Shown: in pieces, positions 1-7,206 of the stretch
Position numbering within the stretch: the stretch's first letter is position 1
Layout of the letters: each line of letters begins with the position of its first letter
Assembly (NCBI GenBank): GCA_000437895.1
Contig: FR902149.1
Coordinates: forward strand, 1-14,641
DNA length: 14,641 nucleotides
Direction of reading: 5' to 3'
DNA from: Clostridium sp. CAG:914
Lineage (GTDB): Bacteria; Bacillota_I; Bacilli_A; RF39; UBA660
The notes under the pieces: generated by a model
Seen by the model: only the letters and a program-made list of their open reading frames with translations
Databases searched by the model: none
What the model was told of the DNA's origin: nothing
Made by a program: the position numbers and the translations under genes

Positions 1-11
1 CTATGTAAATT

Positions 12-104
12 TTACTCCACACCGGATTTTATAGAGCCTCTTTTGTTAATGATTTTTTTTGGATCATCAATAGAATCATACATATCTTTATAACTAGTAA
101 ACAT
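12..104 (-). CDS. Short unidentified ORF (30 aa), possibly a truncated gene
   Basis: This minus-strand ORF begins MFTSYKDMYDSID and ends KSGVE before a TAA. I do not recognise the protein. It is listed because its expression signals are good: an AAAGGAGA ribosome binding site (114-121) lies 9 nt before the ATG, and a promoter-like pair (TTAGAC, 17 bp, TAAAAT) lies just upstream at 132-160. A proper promoter and RBS in front of only 30 codons suggests either a genuine small protein or the intact 5' end of a longer gene cut by an early stop or frameshift. The window edge prevents following the reading frame further. It has no membrane segment and is hydrophilic with mixed charge. It diverges from the + strand operon starting at 284. 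Confidence 0.4.
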   Translation of the reverse strand: MFTSYKDMYDSIDDPKKIINKRGSIKSGVE

Positions 105-131
105 AGTGTTTCGTCTCCTTTATGACTGAAT

Positions 132-160
132 ATTTTATCATGTTTTAAAAATATGTCTAA
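132..160 (-). promoter_or_regulatory. Sigma-A-like promoter for the short minus-strand ORF
   Basis: On the minus strand, TTAGAC (155-160) and TAAAAT (132-137) are separated by 17 bp. Transcription would start near 125, just before the RBS at 114-121. An 8-bp inverted repeat (acatagtg at 101-108, cactatgt at 172-179) brackets this promoter and the start codon and could be an operator; that is inference only. Confidence 0.45.
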
Positions 161-183
161 TATTAAGGGGTCACTATGTGTTA

Positions 184-231
184 CTACTATGAATAAACTT
201 TAAGAATCTACTATGAATAAACTTTAAGAAT
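184..231. repeat. Perfect 24-bp tandem duplication
   Basis: The unit beginning ctactatgaataaac and ending tttaagaat occurs twice head to tail (184-207 and 208-231) without mismatch. The second copy stops 4 nt before the -35 box of the promoter at 236-264. It lies between two divergent promoters, so it could be a regulator-binding repeat or simply a slippage or recombination scar. Confidence 0.85.
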
Positions 232-235
232 ATAA

Positions 236-264
236 TTGCATTATAAATGTATTTATAGTATAAT
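236..264 (+). promoter_or_regulatory. Sigma-A-type promoter for the 284-4143 gene run
   Basis: TTGCAT (236-241) and a perfect TATAAT (259-264) are separated by 17 bp. Transcription would begin near 271, just before the GGAGGT RBS at 275-280. This shows that the upstream in-frame ATG at 236 lies inside the promoter and is not the start codon of the first gene. Confidence 0.8.
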
Positions 265-283
265 ACAATATATTGGAGGTAAT

Positions 284-739
284 ATGGAAATATTAAAAAG
301 ACATAAGGGATTGACTATTGTTGGTGGATTGGCATTCATTTTGCTTATATTATTAATTATAATATGTAGTAAGATGTTTTTGTCAAAAAATGGTGGTGTA
401 TATGGTAATAGGCTTAATAATATAGAAAAGATTAGTGATGGTGAAATAAAGAAAGTTACTAATGCTATTGAGGAGAAAGAGGAAGTATCTAGTGTTAATA
501 TTAGAATACAGGGAAAGATAATTATAATAAATATTAAATATAAGAATAGTACGAATAAGAATAAGGCTTTAGAGATAGCTAATGGTACGCTTGAATTATT
601 TGATAAGGAAGTTTTGGAAGATTATGATTTAGAATATTTACTAATTCAAGAAGAGGATGATAAGGAGGATACCTTAGAATATAAAATTGCAGGGACTAAG
701 CATCATTTGCATGATTATATAAGTTATTCTAAGAATTAG
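284..739 (+). CDS. Single-pass membrane protein of unknown function
   Basis: The gene encodes about 151 residues: a short basic N-terminus (MEILKRHKG), one strongly hydrophobic segment at about 10-30, then a hydrophilic acidic domain predicted outside the membrane. The segment EVSSVNIRIQGKIIIINI, followed by a helix-forming stretch, looks like a small alternating beta/alpha domain, but I cannot assign a family. The ATG at 284 is chosen because GGAGGT lies 3 nt upstream and the promoter -10 box is at 259-264; the in-frame ATG at 236 would be untranscribed. Only 8 nt, containing AGGAGG, separate the gene from the following sensor gene. The two are therefore almost certainly cotranscribed and may work together at the cell surface. 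Confidence 0.75.
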   Translation: MEILKRHKGLTIVGGLAFILLILLIIICSKMFLSKNGGVYGNRLNNIEKISDGEIKKVTNAIEEKEEVSSVNIRIQGKIIIINIKYKNSTNKNKALEIANGTLELFDKEVLEDYDLEYLLIQEEDDKEDTLEYKIAGTKHHLHDYISYSKN

Positions 740-747
740 GAGGAATA

Positions 748-2790
748 ATGAAAAAGAATAAGACAAATAGAGTTATAATATTATCAAGTATTTTTACTAT
801 TATGATTGTTTCTTTGATAATATTTGTATTAAATTATACTAAGGATAGTTCTAGTTTTTCTATAATAGAGAAGAATTGGATTAATAAGAATAAAAATAAT
901 GTTATAGATATTAGTACATATAATGATGTTCCTATATATGGGTATAATGGTGAGGGAATTATATTTTCTTTTTTAGAGAATTTTTCTAAAGATTATGGTA
1001 TTTCTTTTAATAGGGTATCTTATTTTAGTGATAATAATGGTAATTTGAAGGATTCTGCTTTTAGAATATTAAATTATAATGATGAGTTATCTGATAATGA
1101 TATTTTGATGTATGAGGATGAGTATGTTATTGTTAGTAAGGAAGATAAATTATTGGATGATATAAGGAATATTGATAGTGCTAAATTGGGTGTTTTTAAT
1201 AATGATATATCTAGTGTTAGTTATTATTTATATGGTGTTAATAATATATCATATGTTCCATATGATAATATTGATGATTTAATTAATTCTATGGTAGATG
1301 GTAATGTTGAATATATTGCATTGCCTAATGTTATGTATATGGATGATATTCTTGCTAATGATTTAAATATTGTATATCATATTAGTGAGTTAAAGAAACA
1401 ATATGTTTTGACTGTTAATAATAATTCTACTTTATTAAGTATTATGAAAAAATATAATAATATATATAAAGATAGAGATTATGCTAATGATTATAAAGAT
1501 AATTTTTTAAAGATGTTTTTTAAATCTAAGAATTTTTCTGAAGAAGAAAGTAGGAACTATAATTCTTCTGTATATAATTATGGGTATGTTGTAAATATGC
1601 CTTTTGAAAATACGGTTAATAAGGAGTTTGTTGGTACTTTATCTAATTATCTTAATGGGTTTATTGATTTGGTTGATGTTGATATTAAGATAACGGAATA
1701 TGATTCAATAAATGAGCTTAAGAAGGCTTTATCTAATGGTGAAGTGGATTTGGCATTTGCTAATTATAAGACGGATGGTCTTAGAATAGATACGTTATTA
1801 ACTTCATCTTTGTTTAAGGAAGAATACGTTGTTTTAAGTAAGAATAGTTATATTGTTAATTCAATAAGGAGTTTGAAGGGAAAGACTGTTAATGTTGTAG
1901 AAAATAGTTATTTACATAGTTATTTGTTGAATAATTCTATTGCGGTTAAGTCTTATAAAAATACGGATGATTTATTAAGGAATATAGATAATGATAGTAT
2001 TGTTATAATGGATTATGATACGTATAATTATTATAAGGATAAGAAATTTGGAAAATATAATATTATATATCAGGGTGTATTAGATGATGAATATAGATTT
2101 GTAGTTCGTGATGTTTCTAAAAATAAGACTTTCTATGAATTATTTAATTATTATGTGGGTATTACTAATTATAAGGATATTAGGTATGATTATAATACTG
2201 ATTATATACTTAGTTCACAGAGTAATTGGAATATATTAATTAGGACATTATTTATAATACTTGGTATTACTATTTTACTAGTAGTGTTGTTATTTTTGTT
2301 ACTTAATCGTAAGAATAGAAAAGAGAAATTGAAAAAAGAAGATAAGATGAAATTTATTGATGTTATGACTTCTCTTAAGAATAGAAATTATTTAAATTAT
2401 AATATGAAAAAATGGGATGATAATGTAATATATCCACAAGCTATATTAATAATTGATTTAAATAATATTAAGACTATTAATGATAGTCATGGACATGAAG
2501 AAGGGGATATGGTTATTAAGAAGGCTGCTGGTGTACTTCTTAATAGTCAGATGGAAAATACGGATATAATTAGAACTGATGGTAATGAATTTTTAGTATA
2601 TATGGTAGGATATGATGAGAAGAGTGTTATTGAATATACTAGAAAGTTAAGTAAAGAATTGAAGAAATTACCTTATGAATATGGTGCTTCACTTGGTTAT
2701 AGTATGATTCTTGATGATGTAAAAACGATAGATGATGCTATTAATGAGGCTACAATATTGATGAGAGAAGCTAAAGATAAAGATAGGTGA
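748..2790 (+). CDS. Membrane sensor: tandem substrate-binding-like domains plus degenerate GGDEF domain
   Basis: The order is an N-terminal membrane segment (about 10-29), an extracellular region of about 460 residues, a second membrane segment (about 496-520), and a cytoplasmic GGDEF domain (about 532-680). The extracellular part looks like two consecutive family-3 solute-binding-like domains. The second carries the typical pattern ELKKALSNGEVDLAFAN and SIRSLKGKTVNVVENS. The GGDEF domain keeps the opening motif (MTSLKNRNYLN), the metal-binding Asp570, and the nucleotide-contact motif IND..GH..GD (Asn578, Asp587). Its signature, however, is DGNEF (611-615) instead of GGDEF, so the usual acidic metal ligand at the third position is Asn613. 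Family knowledge says such changes often abolish diguanylate cyclase activity, so it may be a c-di-GMP or GTP receptor or a weak enzyme. The next gene starts 4 nt after the stop, implying translational coupling. Confidence 0.85.
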   Translation: MKKNKTNRVIILSSIFTIMIVSLIIFVLNYTKDSSSFSIIEKNWINKNKNNVIDISTYNDVPIYGYNGEGIIFSFLENFSKDYGISFNRVSYFSDNNGNLKDSAFRILNYNDELSDNDILMYEDEYVIVSKEDKLLDDIRNIDSAKLGVFNNDISSVSYYLYGVNNISYVPYDNIDDLINSMVDGNVEYIALPNVMYMDDILANDLNIVYHISELKKQYVLTVNNNSTLLSIMKKYNNIYKDRDYANDYKDNFLKMFFKSKNFSEEESRNYNSSVYNYGYVVNMPFENTVNKEFVGTLSNYLNGFIDLVDVDIKITEYDSINELKKALSNGEVDLAFANYKTDGLRIDTLLTSSLFKEEYVVLSKNSYIVNSIRSLKGKTVNVVENSYLHSYLLNNSIAVKSYKNTDDLLRNIDNDSIVIMDYDTYNYYKDKKFGKYNIIYQGVLDDEYRFVVRDVSKNKTFYELFNYYVGITNYKDIRYDYNTDYILSSQSNWNILIRTLFIILGITILLVVLLFLLLNRKNRKEKLKKEDKMKFIDVMTSLKNRNYLNYNMKKWDDNVIYPQAILIIDLNNIKTINDSHGHEEGDMVIKKAAGVLLNSQMENTDIIRTDGNEFLVYMVGYDEKSVIEYTRKLSKELKKLPYEYGASLGYSMILDDVKTIDDAINEATILMREAKDKDR

Positions 2791-2794
2791 GTAT

Positions 2795-3640
2795 ATGAAA
2801 AATAAACTATCTAATATTATAGGGAAAACTAAAAAAACATTGGAAAAGACGGAATTGTTATTTTTACCGTCTTCAATTACTTATTATATAATGCTCGCTA
2901 TTGTTCCAATGTTTACGATCTTAGTTTTGATAGCATCGCAGTTTTCCCTATCAATATCTTCTGTAGTAGATTTTTTGATGGATATTTTACCAGAACAGGC
3001 TGCTTCTGTGATAATTGATGTTATATCTGGTAGAGGATTTGATACTAATGTTGGTATATTTACTTTTTTTGCTTTTCTAGTATCGGCTGATGGAATGTAT
3101 GCAATAATTGTGGCTTCTAATACTTTGTATAAGGTAGAGAATAATAATATTATTAAAGATAGAGTAAAATCATTTATCTTATTATTTGTTATAATTACTT
3201 TATTTCTATTTATGATAGTAATACCTGTTTTTGGTGATAATATTTTGTCTTTGCTAAAGGAAGCTAATGTTATGGAAAATATTGTTAATGATGTTATTAA
3301 GATATTTAATATATGTAAGTGGCCAATTACATTTGTAATAATATACTTTAATATAAAGTTAATATATACGATAGCAGCTATATCAGAAGTTAGAAGTAGT
3401 GATACAACATATGGTGCTTTGTTTACAACGGTTATATGGGTAATTGCTACATGGGTATTTAAATTATATATAACATATTTTGCTAGATATGATATATTAT
3501 ATGGTAATTTATCTAGTATTATTGTAACTATGTTTTGGCTATATATTTTATCGTATATATTTGTCTTTGGTATGGCATTAAATGCTACGAAATATGAAGA
3601 AAGAATAAAAGAAAATAAAATAGTGAAAAAAAATAGTTGA
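2795..3640 (+). CDS. YihY/BrkB-family inner membrane protein
   Basis: This 281-residue integral membrane protein has about six hydrophobic segments. Near the N-terminus it has the family pattern SSITYYIMLAIVPMFTILV, followed by a loop with DILPEQAASVIIDVIS and later TTVIWVIATWVFKLYITYFARY, which is typical of the YihY/UPF0761 (BrkB) family. The C-terminal segment TMFWLYILSYIFVFGMALNA also fits. Length matches family members of roughly 280-300 residues. The physiological role of the family is not settled (envelope or transport functions have been suggested). The ATG lies 4 nt after the preceding sensor gene's stop, with AGGTGAG overlapping that stop, so translation is coupled. Confidence 0.85.
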   Translation: MKNKLSNIIGKTKKTLEKTELLFLPSSITYYIMLAIVPMFTILVLIASQFSLSISSVVDFLMDILPEQAASVIIDVISGRGFDTNVGIFTFFAFLVSADGMYAIIVASNTLYKVENNNIIKDRVKSFILLFVIITLFLFMIVIPVFGDNILSLLKEANVMENIVNDVIKIFNICKWPITFVIIYFNIKLIYTIAAISEVRSSDTTYGALFTTVIWVIATWVFKLYITYFARYDILYGNLSSIIVTMFWLYILSYIFVFGMALNATKYEERIKENKIVKKNS

Positions 3641-3670
3641 TAAAATTAAATACTATGATAAAATTAAATA
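3638..3670 (+). repeat. 15-bp direct repeat in the intergenic gap
   Basis: The sequence tgataaaattaaata occurs at 3638-3652, overlapping the stop of the YihY-like gene, and again at 3656-3670, just before the RBS of the next gene. It is perfect, with a period of 18 bp. No clear promoter is formed; it is probably a short slippage duplication. Confidence 0.6.
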
Positions 3671-3687
3671 AAGGAGTGTGAAAAGAA

Positions 3688-4143
3688 ATGTATGATGTTA
3701 CATCTATGACAGATCTTGGTATTGGTGTTAATTCAGTATCAGGATTTCAAACTTGGCAAATAGTTTCTGTTGTTCTTGCCATTGTGGGTGGACTTTTTGT
3801 ATATTTTACTTTTTTAAGTGCTAATAATGAAGGTAAATATACTGGTTTTCTTGTTTGGTTATATGATTTCTTACATTTTAAGAAAATGTTTCTTGAAACA
3901 ATTCTTAAAGTAACTTATATAATTTTAGCTTTATATATTACATTGAGTTCATTTGCTTTAATTGGAACTAATTTCTTGTTGTTCTTGATGACATTATTAG
4001 TTGGTAATATTTTGTTAAGACTTACATATGAGTTTTCATTAATATTACTTACGATATGTAAAAATACAACAGAGATTAATGCTAAGTTAAAGGGAAAAGA
4101 AACTAAAAAGGAAACTAAGACTGAAGAAAAAGAAGAAAAATAG
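3688..4143 (+). CDS. Small multi-pass membrane protein with K/E-rich tail (possibly DUF4282-like)
   Basis: The 151-residue product has about three to four hydrophobic segments (about 22-45, 68-88, 93-122) and a highly charged C-terminal tail made almost only of K, E and T (about 133-151). The segment around LLRLTYEFSLILLTICKNT, in particular R...E...NTxEI near the last membrane helix, resembles the end of DUF4282-type membrane proteins. This is a weak resemblance and no function is claimed. An AAGGAGTG RBS (3671-3678) lies upstream. The terminator at 4158-4192 follows, so this is the last gene of the first transcription unit. Confidence 0.7.
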   Translation: MYDVTSMTDLGIGVNSVSGFQTWQIVSVVLAIVGGLFVYFTFLSANNEGKYTGFLVWLYDFLHFKKMFLETILKVTYIILALYITLSSFALIGTNFLLFLMTLLVGNILLRLTYEFSLILLTICKNTTEINAKLKGKETKKETKTEEKEEK

Positions 4144-4157
4144 TTAAGTTTTAAGTT

Positions 4158-4192
4158 GGAGAGATACCTAGTAAAATGGGTCTCTTTTTTTC
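4158..4192 (+). terminator. Rho-independent terminator
   Basis: The stem AGAGATACC (4160-4168) pairs with GGGTCTCT (4178-4185) with one G·U pair and one bulged A. The loop is about 9 nt and a run of T (4185-4191) follows. It separates the sensor/membrane operon from gpmI. Confidence 0.8.
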
Positions 4193-4223
4193 TTAAAATA
4201 TAGATTATTTTTTCTAATTATGG

Positions 4224-4229
4224 TAAAAT
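4224..4229 (+). promoter_or_regulatory. Extended -10 promoter for gpmI
   Basis: TGG followed by TAAAAT forms an extended -10 element. The -35 position (TAGATT, 4201-4206, 17-bp spacing) is weak. A start near 4236 would leave a very short leader carrying AAGGTGG before the gpmI ATG at 4247. Confidence 0.5.
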
Positions 4230-4246
4230 TATTAAGGTGGTATAAT

Positions 4247-5743
4247 ATGAAAAAAGTATTATTATGTATATTAGATGGGGTAGGAATTAGAAGGAATAAG
4301 GTTGGAAATGCTATTAGACTTGCTAATACTCCTAATTTGGATTATTTGTGGAATAATTATCCACATACAATGTTATATGCTAGTGGTAGTAAAGTAGGAT
4401 TACCTGATGGAGAAATGGGTAATAGTGAAGTAGGTCATTCTAATATTGGATTAGGTAGAGTAATGAAGCAATCTTTAGAGAAAATAAATGAAAGTATTAG
4501 AAATGGTGAATTTTTTGGTAATTCTGAATTATTAAGTGCTATTAATTATGCAAAAAAAAATAATTCTAAATTACATTTGATTGGTTTACTTAGTGATGGG
4601 GGTATACATTCTAATATTAATCATTTGTTTAGTTTATTGGAATTATGTAAGAATAATAATTTTAATAGGGTATATATTCATATAATTACTGATGGAAGAG
4701 ATACGGCAATTGATTCTGGTATTAAGTATATAAAATTATTGGAAGATAAGATTAAAGAATTAAGAATTGGTGTAATTGTTGATTTGTGTGGTAGATATTA
4801 TGCTATGGATAGAGATAATAACTTTGATAGGGTTAAGTTTGCTTATGATATGTTAACTATGTCTAAGGGAGAAATTTATCATGATATAGAAGAAGCTTGG
4901 TATGATAATCAAAAAAAGGGTATGACAGATGAGTTTATGATGCCTTCTGTTATAAATCGTGATGGTAAGATAGAGAGTAATGATGCTGTGATTGTTTATA
5001 ATTATAGAAGTGATAGATTGAGAGAATTATTTGCTTCTCTTACTAACAAAGAATTTAAATGTTTTGATAGGGATATACCTGATAATATTAAGTTAGTTAC
5101 GATGTTTCCTGTATCACAAGATGTTATATGTACTAATGCTTTTAAAGAAGAAGAATTTGAGAATAGTTTAGGGGTAGTTATAGAAAAAAATAATTTAAGT
5201 CAATTAAGAATAGCTGAAACGGAAAAGTATGTGCATGTTACTTATTTTTTTGATGGGGGAAAGTATTTAGATTTAAAGAATGAAAAAAAGATATTAATTC
5301 CTAGTCCGAAGGTTAAAACTTATGATTTAATGCCAGAAATGTCAGCTTATAAAATAAAAGATACATTACTTAAGGAATTAAATAATAATTATGATTTAAT
5401 TGTGCTTAATTTTGCTAATGGTGATATGGTTGGACATACTGGAGTACTTGATAGTGGTATTAAGGCTTGTGAGGTGTTGGATGAATGTCTTGGTGATATA
5501 ATTAAGAATATCGGAGATTATACATTGATTGTGACGGCTGATCATGGTAATTGTGAACTTATGATTAATGATGATGGTAGTGTTAATACTAATCATACGA
5601 CAAATTTAGTGCCATTTATAATTATGGATAAGGGATATGAATTAAAAGAAAGTGGTAAATTAGCAGATATAGCTGTTACTATTTTAAATATAATGGGTGT
5701 TTTGGTACCAAAAGATATGACAGGTAGTAATTTAATTAAGTAA
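4247..5743 (+). CDS. gpmI: 2,3-bisphosphoglycerate-independent phosphoglycerate mutase
   Basis: This cytosolic enzyme interconverts 3- and 2-phosphoglycerate in glycolysis, in the Mn-dependent alkaline-phosphatase-superfamily type. The 498-residue length is normal for the family (about 510). All expected catalytic ligands are visible: Asp10 (ILDGVG), nucleophile Ser60 (GNSEVGHSN), DGRD at 149-152, Asp393 and His397 (NGDMVGH), Asp432-His433 (TADHGN), and His450 (NHTTNLVPF). The ATG at 4247 is chosen because AAGGTGG lies 6 nt upstream and the product then begins MKKVLLCILDGVG, matching homologues. An in-frame ATG at 4220 sits in the -10 region and is unlikely. The gene follows a terminator and appears to have its own promoter. 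Finding gpmI outside the usual gap-pgk-tpi-gpmI-eno cluster fits a rearranged small genome. Confidence 0.97.
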   Translation: MKKVLLCILDGVGIRRNKVGNAIRLANTPNLDYLWNNYPHTMLYASGSKVGLPDGEMGNSEVGHSNIGLGRVMKQSLEKINESIRNGEFFGNSELLSAINYAKKNNSKLHLIGLLSDGGIHSNINHLFSLLELCKNNNFNRVYIHIITDGRDTAIDSGIKYIKLLEDKIKELRIGVIVDLCGRYYAMDRDNNFDRVKFAYDMLTMSKGEIYHDIEEAWYDNQKKGMTDEFMMPSVINRDGKIESNDAVIVYNYRSDRLRELFASLTNKEFKCFDRDIPDNIKLVTMFPVSQDVICTNAFKEEEFENSLGVVIEKNNLSQLRIAETEKYVHVTYFFDGGKYLDLKNEKKILIPSPKVKTYDLMPEMSAYKIKDTLLKELNNNYDLIVLNFANGDMVGHTGVLDSGIKACEVLDECLGDIIKNIGDYTLIVTADHGNCELMINDDGSVNTNHTTNLVPFIIMDKGYELKESGKLADIAVTILNIMGVLVPKDMTGSNLIK

Positions 5744-5773
5744 ATTGTTATTTCTTTTGTTTAAATATTGGTG

Positions 5774-5779
5774 TATAAT
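5774..5779 (+). promoter_or_regulatory. Possible -10 box before the 5797 gene
   Basis: A perfect TATAAT lies 17 nt before the ATG at 5797, with TTGGAGG in between. The matching -35 region (TTTCTT, 5751-5756) is poor, so this is a moderate candidate. No terminator is seen after gpmI, and readthrough is also possible. Confidence 0.45.
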
Positions 5780-5796
5780 TATTTTGGAGGTATATT

Positions 5797-6318
5797 ATGG
5801 GAAGAGAATTAAGAAGAAAACAAGCTAAAAGAGAAGGTAAGAGTTTAAAGAGTGAAGAGATTAAAGTGGAATATAATGTTAAGAAGATAGTTATTACTTG
5901 TGTTATAGTTTTAGTGTCTATTGGATTAGTTTATTTGATTTCGGCTTTATTTATTACTAAGGAATTAGATTGGTTTAGTAAAGAAGAGGTTAAAGAAAAT
6001 ACTAGTGGTGTAGAAAATTCTATATTAGCTAGTGCTATATTTAAACAAAAAGAAGATGAATATTATGTATATTTTTATGATTTTAATGAAGATAATAATA
6101 TGTATAAGAATATTGTAAGTTCTAAACTTAGTAGTAAAAAGGTATATAATGTTGATACTTCTTCAGGATTAAATAGTAATTATGTATCAGATGTATCTAA
6201 TAAAAAGGCAACTGGTTTGGATGATTTAAAGGTAGTTAATGATACGGTTATAAAAATAGTGGGTGACACTATTGTGGAATACTATGAGAAAGATGAAATT
6301 AATAATATAGGCTATTAA
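5797..6318 (+). CDS. Single-pass membrane protein, perhaps a cysteine-less thioredoxin-like domain
   Basis: The product has 173 residues. The N-terminus is very basic (MGRELRRKQAKREG), followed by a hydrophobic anchor at about 29-53 and an outer domain of about 115 residues. The outer domain shows a possible thioredoxin-like order: a strand YYVYFYDFN where the CxxC strand/helix would be, then KVYNVDTSS, then VVNDTVIKIVGDTIVEYYE, which resembles the cis-Pro strand and final beta hairpin of thioredoxins. There is no CxxC; the only cysteine is inside the membrane segment. If the fold is right, it cannot do disulfide chemistry. Fold assignment is inference; the family is not recognised. A TTGGAGG RBS lies upstream, and the stop codon is inside the terminator at 6312-6339. 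Confidence 0.7.
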   Translation: MGRELRRKQAKREGKSLKSEEIKVEYNVKKIVITCVIVLVSIGLVYLISALFITKELDWFSKEEVKENTSGVENSILASAIFKQKEDEYYVYFYDFNEDNNMYKNIVSSKLSSKKVYNVDTSSGLNSNYVSDVSNKKATGLDDLKVVNDTVIKIVGDTIVEYYEKDEINNIGY

Positions 6319-6339
6319 TAATTTATTAATAGTTTTTTT
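6312..6339 (+). terminator. Rho-independent terminator overlapping a stop codon
   Basis: A perfect 9-bp stem, CTATTAATA (6312-6320) with TATTAATAG (6324-6332), has a 3-nt loop and a T7 tract (6333-6339). The TAA stop of the preceding gene is within the 5' arm, so the coding end and terminator are fused. Confidence 0.8.
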
Positions 6340-6371
6340 CTTTTTGTTAATACTATGAATGGTGAATAATA

Positions 6372-6854
6372 ATGGAAAAGAAAATAATGACAACGATTAT
6401 ATCTATAGTGTTATTAATAATTTTGGTTTCTGCTAGTACTTATGCTGTTGTGGTTAATGTTAAAGAGAATAATGAGGTGTTAGAAATTGTAAATGAAGTT
6501 AATATTATTGATTTAGTAACGGATAATGATGGTGTTTATAATAATACTTATTATAATGTAAGGAATGAACTTGATATTACGGATAGTGAGGCATCTATAA
6601 TTATTCAATCAGATAGTTTAAATGAGGCTTTACATTTGGTTTTGCAGAGTTTAGTAGATTATAAGATAAATAAAAATAATAGTGCTAGATTATCTAATCA
6701 AGAGTTATATAATCTTATTTTGGAATATACCAATAAAGATGAGGCTATGCCTAGTTATTTAAAGGATAAGATAATAGATAAGTCAAATATATATATTACT
6801 GATGTAAATGATTTTTTATATGATATAGAAGTTTCTTATTTAGGAGAATTATGA
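6372..6854 (+). CDS. Membrane-anchored or exported protein of unknown function
   Basis: The 160-residue product has a short basic N-terminus (MEKK), one hydrophobic segment (about 6-28, ending ASTYAVVV) that could be a signal peptide or anchor, and a mostly helical, acidic extracellular domain rich in N, D, I and L. No conserved motif is recognised. GGTGA (6361-6365) 6 nt before the ATG is a modest RBS. The gene ends in an ATGA overlap with the next membrane protein, so the two are translationally coupled and probably act together. It sits directly behind a terminator, so it should have its own promoter, but I see none that is convincing. Confidence 0.65.
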   Translation: MEKKIMTTIISIVLLIILVSASTYAVVVNVKENNEVLEIVNEVNIIDLVTDNDGVYNNTYYNVRNELDITDSEASIIIQSDSLNEALHLVLQSLVDYKINKNNSARLSNQELYNLILEYTNKDEAMPSYLKDKIIDKSNIYITDVNDFLYDIEVSYLGEL

Positions 6855-7165
6855 TTTATTTATATATAATTATAATTTTTTTATTGTTATTATTATTTAT
6901 AATTAATAATGATTTAATAAAGATGATAAAGATAATATCTATTATATCTATTCTTACTGGTATATTTATACAGATAATATCTAAGATAATAGTTTTTATT
7001 ATAAATAGTAAAGTTACTTATATAAGTACTATTAAGATAACTAATAGGATTATAAATAAATTTAATTATTCTTCTTTTATATTTTTATTGGTGGGTATTC
7101 TTTCTTATATTTTGTATTTAATTCTTAATGCTATAAATAAAAAAATACCATTAACTAGTTCTTAA
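6851..7165 (+). CDS. Small three-helix membrane protein of unknown function
   Basis: The 104-residue product is almost entirely hydrophobic, with segments at about 3-20, 28-52 and 74-94, joined by short loops carrying K, N and S. The start codon overlaps the previous stop (ATGA), and AGGAG is 5 nt upstream inside the previous gene. No family is recognised. The tight coupling suggests it is the membrane partner of the preceding anchored protein. Its placement just before the spore-coat pair makes a role in the same envelope or sporulation process conceivable, but nothing in its sequence shows this. Confidence 0.6.
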   Translation: MIYLYIIIIFLLLLLFIINNDLIKMIKIISIISILTGIFIQIISKIIVFIINSKVTYISTIKITNRIINKFNYSSFIFLLVGILSYILYLILNAINKKIPLTSS

Positions 7166-7186
7166 AATGTAATGGTTGCATATACT
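7159..7186 (+). promoter_or_regulatory. Candidate promoter before the SpoVID-like gene
   Basis: TTCTTA (7159-7164) and TATACT (7181-7186) lie 16 bp apart, placing a start near 7193 and the RBS AAGGGTG at 7194-7200. The boxes look sigma-A-like; I cannot see a convincing sporulation-sigma consensus by eye. Confidence 0.4.
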
Positions 7187-7206
7187 CTAATGAAAGGGTG
7201 ATAAAT

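Noticed and set aside
236..283. In-frame ATG at 236 as start of the first + strand gene
   Set aside because: It lies within the -35/-10 promoter; the ATG at 284 has GGAGGT upstream and a sensible membrane-anchor N-terminus.
5396..5596. Minus-strand ORF inside gpmI
   Set aside because: Shadow of a clearly coding gene with all catalytic motifs; no RBS or promoter of its own.
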